Below are positions 8,182-14,954 of a DNA stretch of 14,974 nucleotides, in pieces. Under the pieces are notes generated by a model. That model searched no databases. It saw only the letters and a list, made by a program, of their open reading frames with translations, and was not told the DNA's origin. Origin of the DNA: Cocleimonas sp. (GTDB lineage: Bacteria > Pseudomonadota > Gammaproteobacteria > Thiotrichales > Thiotrichaceae); contig JAGLDT010000138.1 in NCBI GenBank assembly GCA_023145485.1, positions 1 to 14,974 of the forward strand, read 5' to 3'. A program made the position numbers and the translations under genes. How positions within the stretch are numbered: position 1 is the stretch's first letter; every line of letters begins with the position of its first letter.

Positions 8182-9129
8182 ATGTCTGAGCTTTTTCCAC
8201 CAATCCACGAAAATAGGCATTTTTATTTGCCTGTGGATGATATACATGAAATTTATGTCGAAGAATGTGGCGATGAAAACGGTATCCCCGTTGTTTTTTT
8301 ACACGGAGGTCCTGGAGCGGGATGCGAGGCTTATCATCGTCAGTTATTTGACCCAGAAAAATACCGCATTATCCTATTTGACCAGCGGGGTTGTGGTCGC
8401 TCTAAACCTCATGCCGAATTGCGACAAAACACCACCCAACATCTTATTTCTGATATGGAAAAAATTCGTAAATATTTAAATATTGATCAATGGGTCGTGG
8501 CAGGTGGGTCATGGGGTTCGACATTAGCGCTTGCTTATGCTCAGGCACATACAGAAACTGTCTCAGGAATGATTATTCGTGGTATTTATTTATGCACAGA
8601 GAAAGAAATTCAATGGTTTTATCAATACGGTACAAGTCAGTTTTATCCTGATTATTGGCAGGATTTTATTGCCCCTATTCCAGAAGATGAGCGGGATGAC
8701 TTACTGAATGCCTATCATAAGCGTTTAACGGGTGATAATGAAATTGCACGTATGCAAGCGGCAAAAGCATGGTCATTATGGGAAGCAAGAACCGCAACAT
8801 TGCGCCCACATAACCGTTTGCTTGAACATTTTTCTAACCCGCATACTGCCTTGAGTTTAGCGACGTTAGAAGCGCATTATTTTGTTGATAATGGCTTCTT
8901 GGAAGAGAATCAATTATTGAATAATACAGACTCTTTAACCGATATTCCTTGTTACATTATTCATGGTCGTTACGACATGATTTGTCCTGTTGAACAAGCC
9001 TATGAATTGCATCAACGTTTACCTCTGTCTGAATTGTTTATTGTCCAAGAAGCAGGTCATGCGGCCAGTGAGACGGGTATAAGAGCGGCGCTTATTGAAG
9101 CGAGTAATAAAATGCTGGATAAACTTTGA
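8182..9129 (+). CDS. pip: Proline iminopeptidase (alpha/beta hydrolase, peptidase family S33)
   Basis: This cytoplasmic serine peptidase releases N-terminal proline from peptides. The 315-residue length is normal for bacterial proline iminopeptidase. HGGPG (41-45) forms the oxyanion loop, followed by the family signature DQRGCGRS (67-74). The nucleophile is S110 in GGSWGS (108-113). The rest of the triad is D265 in HGRYDMICP and H293 in AGHA. The cap-domain segment with WSLWEA (197-202) is also typical. The start is fixed by AAGGAG seven bases upstream and by the alignment of the N-terminus with the family. dtd begins 11 bases after its stop, so the two are probably cotranscribed; I recall the same pairing in Pseudomonas. 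No defects seen. Confidence 0.95.
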   Translation: MSELFPPIHENRHFYLPVDDIHEIYVEECGDENGIPVVFLHGGPGAGCEAYHRQLFDPEKYRIILFDQRGCGRSKPHAELRQNTTQHLISDMEKIRKYLNIDQWVVAGGSWGSTLALAYAQAHTETVSGMIIRGIYLCTEKEIQWFYQYGTSQFYPDYWQDFIAPIPEDERDDLLNAYHKRLTGDNEIARMQAAKAWSLWEARTATLRPHNRLLEHFSNPHTALSLATLEAHYFVDNGFLEENQLLNNTDSLTDIPCYIIHGRYDMICPVEQAYELHQRLPLSELFIVQEAGHAASETGIRAALIEASNKMLDKL

Positions 9130-9140
9130 GATCGATGACA

Positions 9141-9578
9141 ATGATAGGATTAATTCAACGCGTGACACAGGCAAGTGTGGAGGTAAATAATCAACAGATT
9201 GCTACAATTGATCAGGGAATTTTACTGTTGTTAGGGGTAGAACGAGAGGATTCAAAAAAGCAGGCTGATCGTTTATTGCAACGGGTGCTCACCTATCGAA
9301 TTTTTGAAGATGATAGCAGGCGTATGAATAAATCACTGTTGGATATTAATGGTGAATTATTAGTTGTACCACAATTCACTCTACCTGCAGATACGAATAA
9401 AGGCACACGACCTAGCTTTGGCCCTGCTGCTGCGCCCAAATTAGGCAAACAGTTATTTGATTATTTCTTAAAACAGGCAGAGGTTAAACTAGGAAAAATA
9501 CAAACAGGACAGTTTGGTGCAGATATGCAGGTTTCGTTGATTAATAATGGTCCTGTAACCTTTTGGTTACACTGTTAG
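9141..9578 (+). CDS. dtd: D-aminoacyl-tRNA deacylase
   Basis: Dtd is a homodimeric cytoplasmic enzyme that hydrolyses D-aminoacyl-tRNAs (such as D-Tyr-tRNA) and Gly-tRNA(Ala), keeping D-amino acids out of protein. From the ATG at 9141 the protein is 145 residues, the same as E. coli Dtd, and begins MIGLIQRVTQASV as expected. The frame is open further upstream to a TTG that overlaps the pip stop, but that adds five non-conserved residues. The C-terminal NNGPVTFW motif, with the Gly-cisPro element that screens chirality, is intact. The other conserved motif, usually SQFTL, reads PQFTL here (about residues 73-77), with the FTL part kept. The gene follows pip by 11 bases and likely shares its transcript. 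Confidence 0.95.
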   Translation: MIGLIQRVTQASVEVNNQQIATIDQGILLLLGVEREDSKKQADRLLQRVLTYRIFEDDSRRMNKSLLDINGELLVVPQFTLPADTNKGTRPSFGPAAAPKLGKQLFDYFLKQAEVKLGKIQTGQFGADMQVSLINNGPVTFWLHC

Positions 9579-9629
9579 ATAAAAATATTTGGCTTGTCGT
9601 CCTTGAATATCTACAAATGTTACCTATGT

Positions 9630-9656
9630 TATAAAGGTGTTTAGGGGACTAAACAC
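9630..9656 (+). promoter_or_regulatory. Candidate extended -10 overlapping a perfect hairpin
   Basis: TGTTATAAA (9627-9635) fits an extended -10 element (TG-N-TATAAA). Just after it, GTGTTTAG (9637-9644) and CTAAACAC (9649-9656) form an 8-base perfect stem with a GGGA loop. A transcript started here would begin near 9642, inside the inverted repeat. The repeat could therefore be an operator or a 5' leader structure for the gene at 9691. No -35 is evident. Confidence 0.35.
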
Positions 9657-9690
9657 ATAAAATTTAATTATATAGTTAGGAAAATATTTC

Positions 9691-10341
9691 ATGATAAAAA
9701 AGACTCTTTTTGTTAGTGCATTAGCCGTTGTGTTATCCGTTTCAGGTTCACAAGCCTTTGCAAAAAGTAAAGACAAAGGTGATTCTAAAAAATCATCTAA
9801 ATCTTCTTCGGTGGAGTTATCAAAAAAATCTGACTCAGATACAGATAAGAAACCAGATAGTGCAACACCCCCAACGAGCACTAATAATAGTACTACCAAT
9901 ACTAACAACAATAATACCGCTGATGCAGCACCTGCTCCCGCGCCAGCAGGTGGTGGTGCAGGAACAGCGATTGCAGCAGGTGTTGGTGGTGCAGTCATTG
10001 GTGGTTTAGCAGGAGCTGCAATTGCATCGTCAATGTCAGGTGATGATAAACCTGCAGCGACAACAACGACTATTGAAAAAACAGCACCGTCTCCCTTGTT
10101 GAAAATGACTCCAGAAGAAGCGCTAAAATCAGCAAAAGAAATGCAAGTCAAAGCATCTGAGGCGGGTTTTTCTTTTAGTAAATCAGATGAAATGCTGAAA
10201 AAAGCAGAAGAATTAGCAGCTAAAGATGACGCAGGAAAAAAACAAGCGCAGGAAATTGCTGTGATGGTACACACTTGGGCAGAAGCGGGTGTAAAACAAG
10301 CTGATGAACTCAAAAAAGTTGCAGAAAAACTAGGTTTATAA
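9691..10341 (+). CDS. Secreted hypothetical protein: low-complexity linker, glycine zipper, helical C-terminus
   Basis: This 216-residue protein has a clear signal peptide with likely cleavage after AFA (residue 24), so it is exported. A lysine/serine/aspartate-rich stretch (25-60) leads to a threonine/asparagine tract (60-76) and an Ala-Pro-Gly linker. Residues about 87-112 form a glycine zipper (GGAVIGGLAGAAIA), a motif able to insert in or associate with membranes. The C-terminal part (139-216) is a charged helical region with regular alanines, ending AEKLGL. Its A..A..GF..S..ML.KAEELA layout reminds me of SoxXA-binding-protein-like helical hairpins, a weak resemblance. AGGAAA precedes the ATG by 9-10 bases. 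It follows dtd by 112 bases and probably has its own promoter. Function unknown. Confidence 0.8.
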   Translation: MIKKTLFVSALAVVLSVSGSQAFAKSKDKGDSKKSSKSSSVELSKKSDSDTDKKPDSATPPTSTNNSTTNTNNNNTADAAPAPAPAGGGAGTAIAAGVGGAVIGGLAGAAIASSMSGDDKPAATTTTIEKTAPSPLLKMTPEEALKSAKEMQVKASEAGFSFSKSDEMLKKAEELAAKDDAGKKQAQEIAVMVHTWAEAGVKQADELKKVAEKLGL

Positions 10342-10374
10342 AAGCGCCTATAGCGATTCAGTTATTACATTTTC

Positions 10375-10595
10375 ATAGGAGTCCAAGCGTTAGGACTGAG
10401 GATTCAATAATACCCGAACTCTAACTTGCCTTTTTGTCCCAGCTTGAATGCTCTAGGATCGTTGCGTAGAATGACTATGCGCCTTCTGAGAGCATCCTAT
10501 CTGAAACAAACATTCTGCGTTATAGTTTCGGATGTTATTAAATCCTCAGCTCTTAGCTTGTGCAAATCGCACAAAACAAGTTTGGAACTCCTTAG
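10375..10595. repeat. Long imperfect palindrome of about 220 bases
   Basis: The two halves are inverted copies centred near 10472. From outside inward, CTGAGGATTCAATAA (10396-10410) pairs with 10535-10549 with one G-T-type mismatch. The adjoining stretch 10411-10424 pairs with about 10520-10534. ATGCTCT (10448-10454) pairs with AGAGCAT (10489-10495), and GCGTAG (10464-10469) pairs with CTATGC (10475-10480) around the loop AATGA. The outer ends, 10375-10392 and 10578-10595, also match imperfectly. The right half carries an extra small hairpin, TTGTGC-AAATC-GCACAA (10558-10574). It lies wholly between convergent genes. It could be a decayed MITE-like element, a bidirectional transcript end or a folded RNA. 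Confidence 0.65.
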
Positions 10596-10615
10596 ATTAG
10601 GCTTGTTGTTTTTTA
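10575..10615. terminator. Weak candidate terminator before a T-run
   Basis: AACAAG (10575-10580) pairs with CTTGTT (10602-10607), and a T-rich run follows (10606-10615). The loop is long at 21 bases, so the stem alone is weak. The position, at the end of the plus-strand gene ending at 10341 and overlapping the end of the minus-strand gene ending at 10613, fits a shared termination zone together with the long palindrome. Confidence 0.3.
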
Positions 10616-11062
10616 TTCATAAGGAATCATTGCTGTTCCATAGGCTAGTACTTCAACTGAACCAATAGTGCTATTTCTCCCCTTATAAATAGATGCTGTT
10701 TCATATTTAACATTTAATATCAGTGTTGCCTTTTTCTCCATGGCAGCTTCTTTCATCCGCAATAAGGCTTCACGTCGTGCACGATCTAAAAGTGTTTCGT
10801 AAGAGGTAACCCGTCCACCAAAAAAATTATGTAATGAAGCCAAAAAACGTTTGAAATAGTCAACCGATATGGTGACGCTACCTAACACTAATTGTTGTTG
10901 GAAATTACCGTCAGTAGGTGGAGTTTTAATCGCAATAGCGGGTAATGCATTGAGTTTTTTTTCTCGTTCTATAATTGATTTATAATGCTTTTTCTCAAGG
11001 TGTGTGCCAATAAAATAGGCTAAAATCAATAAGATGAGAACAAAGATCAGTTGATATATCAT
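10613..11062 (-). CDS. Membrane-anchored YbjQ/UPF0145-family protein
   Basis: This 149-residue protein has one N-terminal membrane helix (about 3-19), a short charged linker, and then a YbjQ-type domain (about 57-149). The domain shows the expected order: LVLGSV strand, a helix containing FFGGRVTSYETLL (80-92, the FGG..xxYE/T signature), RARREALLRMKEAA helix, then LILNVKYET and a terminal YGTA strand. YbjQ proteins are small oligomeric alpha/beta proteins, labelled putative heavy-metal-binding without a settled function. No cysteine or histidine cluster for metal is visible here. The gene starts 11 bases after the stop of the soluble paralogue at 11074-11388, with AAGAG just upstream, and the two appear cotranscribed. 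The anchor suggests this copy holds a YbjQ assembly at the membrane (inference). Confidence 0.85.
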   Translation of the reverse strand: MIYQLIFVLILLILAYFIGTHLEKKHYKSIIEREKKLNALPAIAIKTPPTDGNFQQQLVLGSVTISVDYFKRFLASLHNFFGGRVTSYETLLDRARREALLRMKEAAMEKKATLILNVKYETASIYKGRNSTIGSVEVLAYGTAMIPYE

Positions 11063-11073
11063 AAGCGACTCTT

Positions 11074-11388
11074 TTACTCAATAATAACGGCAGTGCCATA
11101 GACATAAATCTCAGCCGCTCCTTGGGCAATACTGGAGGTCGAGAAGCGCACATTGATAATGGCATTTGCACCGAGGGCTTCTGCTTGTAACTGTAAACGT
11201 TGCATCGCTTCTTCGCGTGATTCTTGCAGTAGCTCGGTATAACCTTTTAATTCACCACCAAATAAATTTTTTAGCCCTGCCATAATATCACGACCAATAT
11301 GTTTAGCACGGACTGAACTTCCCTGTACTAGTCCTAAATGTTTGACAATAGTCTGGTTGGGTAATATTTCTAAATTACTGATTAACAT
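11074..11388 (-). CDS. YbjQ/UPF0145-family protein, soluble form
   Basis: At 104 residues this matches the usual size of YbjQ (about 107). The sequence follows the family from start to end: ILPNQTIVKHLGLVQGSSV (8-26), the GRDIMAGLKNLFGGELKGYTELL stretch (32-54), REEAMQRLQLQAEALGANAIINVRF (58-82) and the closing YVYGTAVI strand. The family forms ring-like oligomers, and its metal-binding label is putative. The frame is open back to a TTG at 11424, which would overlap the preceding gene. The internal ATG at 11388 gives the conserved N-terminus and has AGGT about 10 bases upstream, so I use it. It lies between a two-TM helical protein gene and a membrane-anchored paralogue, suggesting local duplication. 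Confidence 0.88.
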   Translation of the reverse strand: MLISNLEILPNQTIVKHLGLVQGSSVRAKHIGRDIMAGLKNLFGGELKGYTELLQESREEAMQRLQLQAEALGANAIINVRFSTSSIAQGAAEIYVYGTAVIIE

Positions 11389-11407
11389 GTTTTCATTACC
11401 TAGATTG

Positions 11408-12475
11408 TTAGTAACTATTATCAATTTTATTACGTTTGTTTTGAACGCGTTTAAGAATAAGGGGGATTTGTTTTTTAAGGGCTTTATTCATTGATGTTAT
11501 CCCGTAGTCCTTGTTTTTTAACCCTAGCTTTCTACCTAATAAAGCGGATTCTAGTGCGTATAAAAATTGATCAAAATAATCTCTATTTTGCCTTTCTGCT
11601 TCTTTCCAATAATCAATCACTTTAATTAAGGGTTCAGACAAGTCATTATTATCTTCTAGGTGCTCTCTATTTTTTTCTTGACGTTGCTTCGTTATCGCAA
11701 TTTCATCTAATAGTTGCTCCATTCCCTGATGGATAGCAGGATTAATTGTCTTTGAAAAGGCGAGAAGTTTCCCTGTTATTTCTGTTGTGTAGGTATTAAT
11801 ACGAGGTGCTACCTCATTTTCTTGAGGGTTTTTTCTGCCTAATCGTTTCTGACTATAGCTAAGATCTTTGCGGATCATGGCGTGAACATTCAGAATAAGC
11901 TCTCTGAATTGTTTTAAATCAAGGTTTATACGCTTATCTAATTTAACCGCTTCTCGTGAAAACTTGATATCAACCGTTTGTTGATTCTTTGTATCATGAG
12001 CAATCCATGCGCGACGAATATCTTTTTGTATTAGTTTTTGCTTTTTTCTTAATGTATAAGCGCCCTCCTGCCATGTTTTCTTTGCATGAGAGAGCATAAT
12101 CGAATGACGCGGGTGTTCATCAATCAAATCATCAATATCCTCTAATAAAACCTTCATGGTGTTAATTTCACTGTCTACTTGTTCTAGTGAAGCGGTTAAT
12201 GGTTTATAGACCTTGAGCGTAAAGTCATGAATCTCTTCTTGGTTTTCATTATTAAAACCAAGATCTAAGCCTTTCCATTCGGTTCCTTCAATACTGTTTG
12301 AAACATGCCACGTTGAAAAGAGAATAAATAATAAAGAGGCAAGAGCAATTAAAATAAGCTTTTCAGTGGGCATATCAGGTTTATTTCGGCGTATCTTTTT
12401 TATAAAGAGATACCAGCCAATTAAAAGCGCGATAGCGACGACAACAAAAAGACCGTATAAAATAGTAGCAAGCAT
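11408..12475 (-). CDS. Hypothetical two-TM protein with long helical domain
   Basis: I do not recognise this 355-residue protein. It opens with a membrane helix (3-25), a basic KKIRR loop, and a second helix (38-56), after which nearly all of 75-355 is charged and predicted alpha-helical, rich in K, E, Q and D. Both ends are then probably on the same side, with the large helical domain outside the cytoplasm or in it depending on orientation. The basic loop after TM1 favours a cytoplasmic loop and a periplasmic C-terminal domain. It is the first gene of a minus-strand cluster: the soluble YbjQ gene starts 19 bases after its stop. No clear Shine-Dalgarno precedes the ATG. A partnership with the YbjQ proteins is inference from the arrangement only. 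Confidence 0.75.
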   Translation of the reverse strand: MLATILYGLFVVVAIALLIGWYLFIKKIRRNKPDMPTEKLILIALASLLFILFSTWHVSNSIEGTEWKGLDLGFNNENQEEIHDFTLKVYKPLTASLEQVDSEINTMKVLLEDIDDLIDEHPRHSIMLSHAKKTWQEGAYTLRKKQKLIQKDIRRAWIAHDTKNQQTVDIKFSREAVKLDKRINLDLKQFRELILNVHAMIRKDLSYSQKRLGRKNPQENEVAPRINTYTTEITGKLLAFSKTINPAIHQGMEQLLDEIAITKQRQEKNREHLEDNNDLSEPLIKVIDYWKEAERQNRDYFDQFLYALESALLGRKLGLKNKDYGITSMNKALKKQIPLILKRVQNKRNKIDNSY

Positions 12476-12531
12476 TGGAGAGCCTGTGGTTTTGATAAAG
12501 TTATTAGGAAAAATCCAATGTTATACAATAC

Positions 12532-12562
12532 AAAAAAAAGGCTGAGTAATCAGCCCTTTTTT
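12532..12562 (-). terminator. Intrinsic terminator, works in both orientations
   Basis: GGCTGA (12540-12545) and TCAGCC (12550-12555) form a 6-base GC-rich stem with a GTAA loop. Eight A's (12532-12539) on one side and six T's (12557-12562) on the other supply a U-tract in either direction. Read on the minus strand it lies about 90 bases beyond the stop of the gene at 12654-13472 and just upstream of the gene starting at 12475. It therefore separates those two transcription units. Confidence 0.85.
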
Positions 12563-12653
12563 AGCATTATTTTAAGTGATTAGTTAGAAAGATAAAGAGT
12601 GGATTAAGACTCTGACCCTAATACTCATGACGAGGAGTCTCATTATAGTGAGC

Positions 12654-13472
12654 CTAATAATCGTTACGATTCATTCCAGGAGGGTAAGGTGCGTAACTTT
12701 CTTCACGCCAAAAGCGATTTTCTGGTTTTCTGGGGCGATCATAACATTGAATGACACCACGCCTACAAAGTGAGCTACGCCATTCATATTTATAAAAATG
12801 TTTTGCGATAGGGTGATTTTTTGCTTTAAAATGAACGTTAACGGTAGGTGAGTACTCCTCTCGACCAAAACCAGTCCCTGCGTCAGCTGCTGAAGAGGGT
12901 GCACTTCGTGCGCTTTTATTGCTCTGCAATGAATTTTCTTGGCGATACACCATACGAGGTTTTTCATTATAGACAGCGAGTGCGATGACACCCATTGCGG
13001 AGTGATCTCTCCATGCGCTTGCATAAGAATTTCCCTCTGCGGTGAAGAAAAATCGATTGACGCGACTTTTTCCTGTGCGCCAGCCTTTATACGTTGCGGT
13101 TTCATAAGGAGAAAGAATGTACATTTTTTCATGTGAACGTAACCATGATTTTTTTCCTGTTAAAATATTACGGCCATCAACAGCAATAATAACGCCAACC
13201 CGTTTATTTGACATATTCCGTAAACGCAGGCTATAACGTTTTCCTTTCTTTGCCTCAATATAGGCACGCTTTACTTTATGAGCTTGGCTAGTGGTTGGGA
13301 TTTTACGAAAAACTCGTCCTCTATCATCAATAATATCCACTCGTATAGGTGAATAAGTAGCAACAGGACTGCGCGCTTCTGCTGTTGTTATGGTCGCTAG
13401 GGAAGTCAGCATCAAGAAGAGAAGCTGATAAAGTGTTAATTTAACCACGCTGTTTTTTGTTTTATGAAGCAT
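12654..13472 (-). CDS. Secreted hypothetical protein with RVGVIIAVDGRN domain
   Basis: This is a 272-residue exported protein: a signal peptide with a hydrophobic core at about 11-29 and likely cleavage near AEA-RS (residue 33-34). The mature part opens with a beta-rich domain (about 41-170) containing RVGVIIAVDGRNILTG (91-106), LSPYETATYKGWRTG (120-134), VNRFFFT and AMGVIALAVY (159-168). I associate this block pattern with an uncharacterised conserved proteobacterial family. After a serine/alanine linker (183-200) comes a basic, aromatic C-terminal tail with two cysteines (C236, C243) that could form a disulfide. AAGGAG lies 8 bases before the ATG. It is transcribed alone: a terminator follows at 12532-12562. 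Its 5' leader holds the nine-base homopolymer. Function unknown; gene call firm. Confidence 0.85.
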   Translation of the reverse strand: MLHKTKNSVVKLTLYQLLFLMLTSLATITTAEARSPVATYSPIRVDIIDDRGRVFRKIPTTSQAHKVKRAYIEAKKGKRYSLRLRNMSNKRVGVIIAVDGRNILTGKKSWLRSHEKMYILSPYETATYKGWRTGKSRVNRFFFTAEGNSYASAWRDHSAMGVIALAVYNEKPRMVYRQENSLQSNKSARSAPSSAADAGTGFGREEYSPTVNVHFKAKNHPIAKHFYKYEWRSSLCRRGVIQCYDRPRKPENRFWREESYAPYPPGMNRNDY

Positions 13473-13499
13473 AATAGAAACTCCTTATTATCATTAATT

Positions 13500-13525
13500 G
13501 GGGGGGGGAGAACTGACACATTATA
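13500..13525 (-). promoter_or_regulatory. -10 box followed by a poly-C leader tract
   Basis: Read on the minus strand, a perfect TATAAT (13520-13525) lies 48-53 bases before the ATG at 13472. A transcript starting near 13513 would contain nine C's (13500-13508) from about its sixth base, then AAGGAG and the start codon. The -35 region is poor. A homopolymer of this length is prone to slippage during replication, so expression could vary between cells. Confidence 0.45.
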
Positions 13526-13788
13526 ACTATCTAAGTTGTTTGTAATTGCATGAGAACAAACACGCTTAACATTTATTGTAGAGTCAGAGGGCTTTCAAAA
13601 CCCTTAATATTAAGGACACAGCTTTGCTATTTTTGTTCCATTACTAAGCTCGTTAAGTTAAAGGAGCATAAATTAAATTTACAGCTATAATTATTATTTC
13701 AGTTAAAAATTATTGATTTGGATAAAGATTCATTTTTTCTGAACTGATACACTTAATAAATTTGCTAAGGAAGAAAGCTTCAGTACTA

Positions 13789-13794
13789 TATAAT
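13789..13794 (+). promoter_or_regulatory. Candidate -10 box for the Sm-like membrane gene
   Basis: A perfect TATAAT lies 40 bases before the ATG at 13834. A transcript from it would start near 13801, after the upstream TTG at 13762, which supports the ATG as the real start. No clear -35 is present. Confidence 0.4.
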
Positions 13795-13833
13795 TATCTT
13801 CCTAAGAAAATTTTTTACCGAGATTGGATATTA

Positions 13834-14511
13834 ATGGAAATTGCGCTCACTTTAGCTGCTGTTTTAGGCGGGTTACTCTTTATTTTTAGTTATTTGAAAT
13901 TTGCGTTAACAGGATTTCGCTATCATCCTGTGACAGGATTCCTTGCATTAATCCCTGTCGTTAACTTAATTACCCTACCAACACTGCTGGATAGTAAGTT
14001 GATACGCATCATTCTTTTTGGCATCTTTGGTTTAGTACTCTCGGTTGGTGCTTGGTTTTTAGGGGCTGATAAGTCATTACAGCGCCATATCGCGACATTG
14101 CGCGGTCAACCTGTATTAGTTTCCACCGCTGACCAAAAAAATAGCAATGAAGACAATAACCTTTCTAGTACTAATGCATCAGCACAAGGGAGAACGGATG
14201 GACAAGATAAAGACTCCAAAGGAGTCGCCTCTTCTACCGATTCAGTCATTCAAGCACACCCTGTCTATCTTGAAAATTTACCGAAACAAGCACTTTATAG
14301 TATGGCGTTTGTTGATGCGCCCGTTGAGCAAATTAATACACTAAAAGGGCGTGTTGTGCGTATTGTTACTAGTAAAAATACAGTTGTTGAAGGAAGAGTT
14401 CAAAATACAACAACAGCAAGTGTTTTCATTAGTCGGCAAGGTGGTGAAAATATAGCGTATGAAATGTTAGTTAGTAATATTAAACAACTTCAAGTTTTGG
14501 TTAAACGCTAA
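13834..14511 (+). CDS. Hypothetical three-TM protein with Sm/LSm-like C-terminal domain
   Basis: From the ATG at 13834 the protein has 225 residues. Three membrane segments (about 2-25, 33-52, 56-77) fill the N-terminal third. A hydrophilic Ser/Asn/Asp-rich linker (about 98-142) follows. The last 55 residues (168-223) start GRVVRIVTSKNTVVEGRVQN and continue with FISRQGGENIAYEML, a strand pattern like the small beta-barrel of Sm/LSm domains. Such barrels can bind RNA or simply oligomerise. The reading frame is open back to a TTG at 13762, but the added 24 residues are basic and not needed for the membrane region. A -10 box at 13789-13794 also falls inside them. It is divergent from the secreted gene at 12654-13472, and ycgL follows 134 bases on. 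Family not recognised. Confidence 0.75.
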   Translation: MEIALTLAAVLGGLLFIFSYLKFALTGFRYHPVTGFLALIPVVNLITLPTLLDSKLIRIILFGIFGLVLSVGAWFLGADKSLQRHIATLRGQPVLVSTADQKNSNEDNNLSSTNASAQGRTDGQDKDSKGVASSTDSVIQAHPVYLENLPKQALYSMAFVDAPVEQINTLKGRVVRIVTSKNTVVEGRVQNTTTASVFISRQGGENIAYEMLVSNIKQLQVLVKR

Positions 14512-14645
14512 GGTCTGCTCTGTTTTATAGATGCTGTAGCCTGTGTTGAGAAGAGGAAATACAGGAAAGTGAATATCTATAAAGCTATTTGTGTGTTTAC
14601 TTCCTTGGGGTAGCCTAACTCCCCTATTCAGAATAAAGAGGTTAT

Positions 14646-14954
14646 ATGTCAGAAACTTCCTTACCATCATCCATGTCTTGCTTTGTCTATCGAAGCACAA
14701 AAAATTCTGAAATGTATTTATATCTACCGAACAAGGATCAGTTTGATAGTGTACCTGCATCGCTCATAAAATTAGTGGGTGAGGTTGAGTTTTCATTTGA
14801 ATTTCAATTAAATACAGAGCGTAAACTATTACGCTATGAGGCCAGTGAGGTGATGCGTAATCTATTAGACAATGGCTTTTTCTTACAAATGCCCCCAAAT
14901 GGTTACCGATCAGAGAATAGTGGTGAACTAGAAGTGAATGTTCATGGTTTCTAA
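14646..14954 (+). CDS. ycgL: YcgL domain-containing protein
   Basis: This is a small cytoplasmic protein of 102 residues, of unknown role, conserved across gammaproteobacteria. The conserved blocks are CFVYRSTKNSEMYLYLPNKDQFDSVPASL (12-40) and NLLDNGFFLQMPP (72-84), matching YcgL of E. coli and Pseudomonas. Many homologues start at the equivalent of residue 10 (ATG at 14673). Here the first ATG has GAGG five bases upstream, while the second has no ribosome binding site, so the longer form is preferred. ycgL is often next to rnd (ribonuclease D), which may lie just beyond the window. The tail after the MPP motif is shorter and lacks the acidic end of the E. coli protein. Confidence 0.92.
   Translation: MSETSLPSSMSCFVYRSTKNSEMYLYLPNKDQFDSVPASLIKLVGEVEFSFEFQLNTERKLLRYEASEVMRNLLDNGFFLQMPPNGYRSENSGELEVNVHGF

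Larger units (their letters stand above)
13473..13833. other. Intergenic region with divergent promoters, homopolymer and palindrome
   Basis: This 361-base stretch between divergent genes carries no convincing ORF. It holds a run of nine G's (13500-13508) and a perfect 12-base palindrome CTTAATATTAAG (13603-13614). It also holds a TATAAT-type -10 for each direction and an AAAGGAG near 13660 with no start codon placed after it. The rest is AT-rich with no recognised structure. Confidence 0.6.

Noticed and set aside
9126..9140. Upstream TTG and ATG starts for dtd
   Set aside because: They add residues not found in Dtd; the ATG at 9141 gives the standard N-terminus and length.
9637..9656. Terminator of pip-dtd
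   Set aside because: The hairpin is short and no T-run follows on the plus strand; a promoter-linked role fits better.
9624..10313. 229-codon minus-strand ORF
   Set aside because: It is the antisense shadow of the secreted glycine-zipper gene; its Ser/Ala/Val runs mirror the low-complexity repeats of that gene.
10426..10668. Plus-strand ORF of 80 codons
   Set aside because: It lies across the long palindrome and the end of the YbjQ gene, lacks a ribosome binding site, and its translation has no protein-like features.
11389..11424. Upstream TTG start for the soluble YbjQ gene
   Set aside because: It would overlap the preceding gene and add 12 non-family residues.
12671..13132. 153-codon ORF on the minus strand
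   Set aside because: It is an alternative frame inside the secreted-protein gene, which has a signal peptide, a ribosome binding site and conserved-looking blocks.
14512..14645. Terminator between the Sm-like gene and ycgL
   Set aside because: GGGG..CCCC near 14607-14626 gives only about four to six pairs with a bulge and no T-run.
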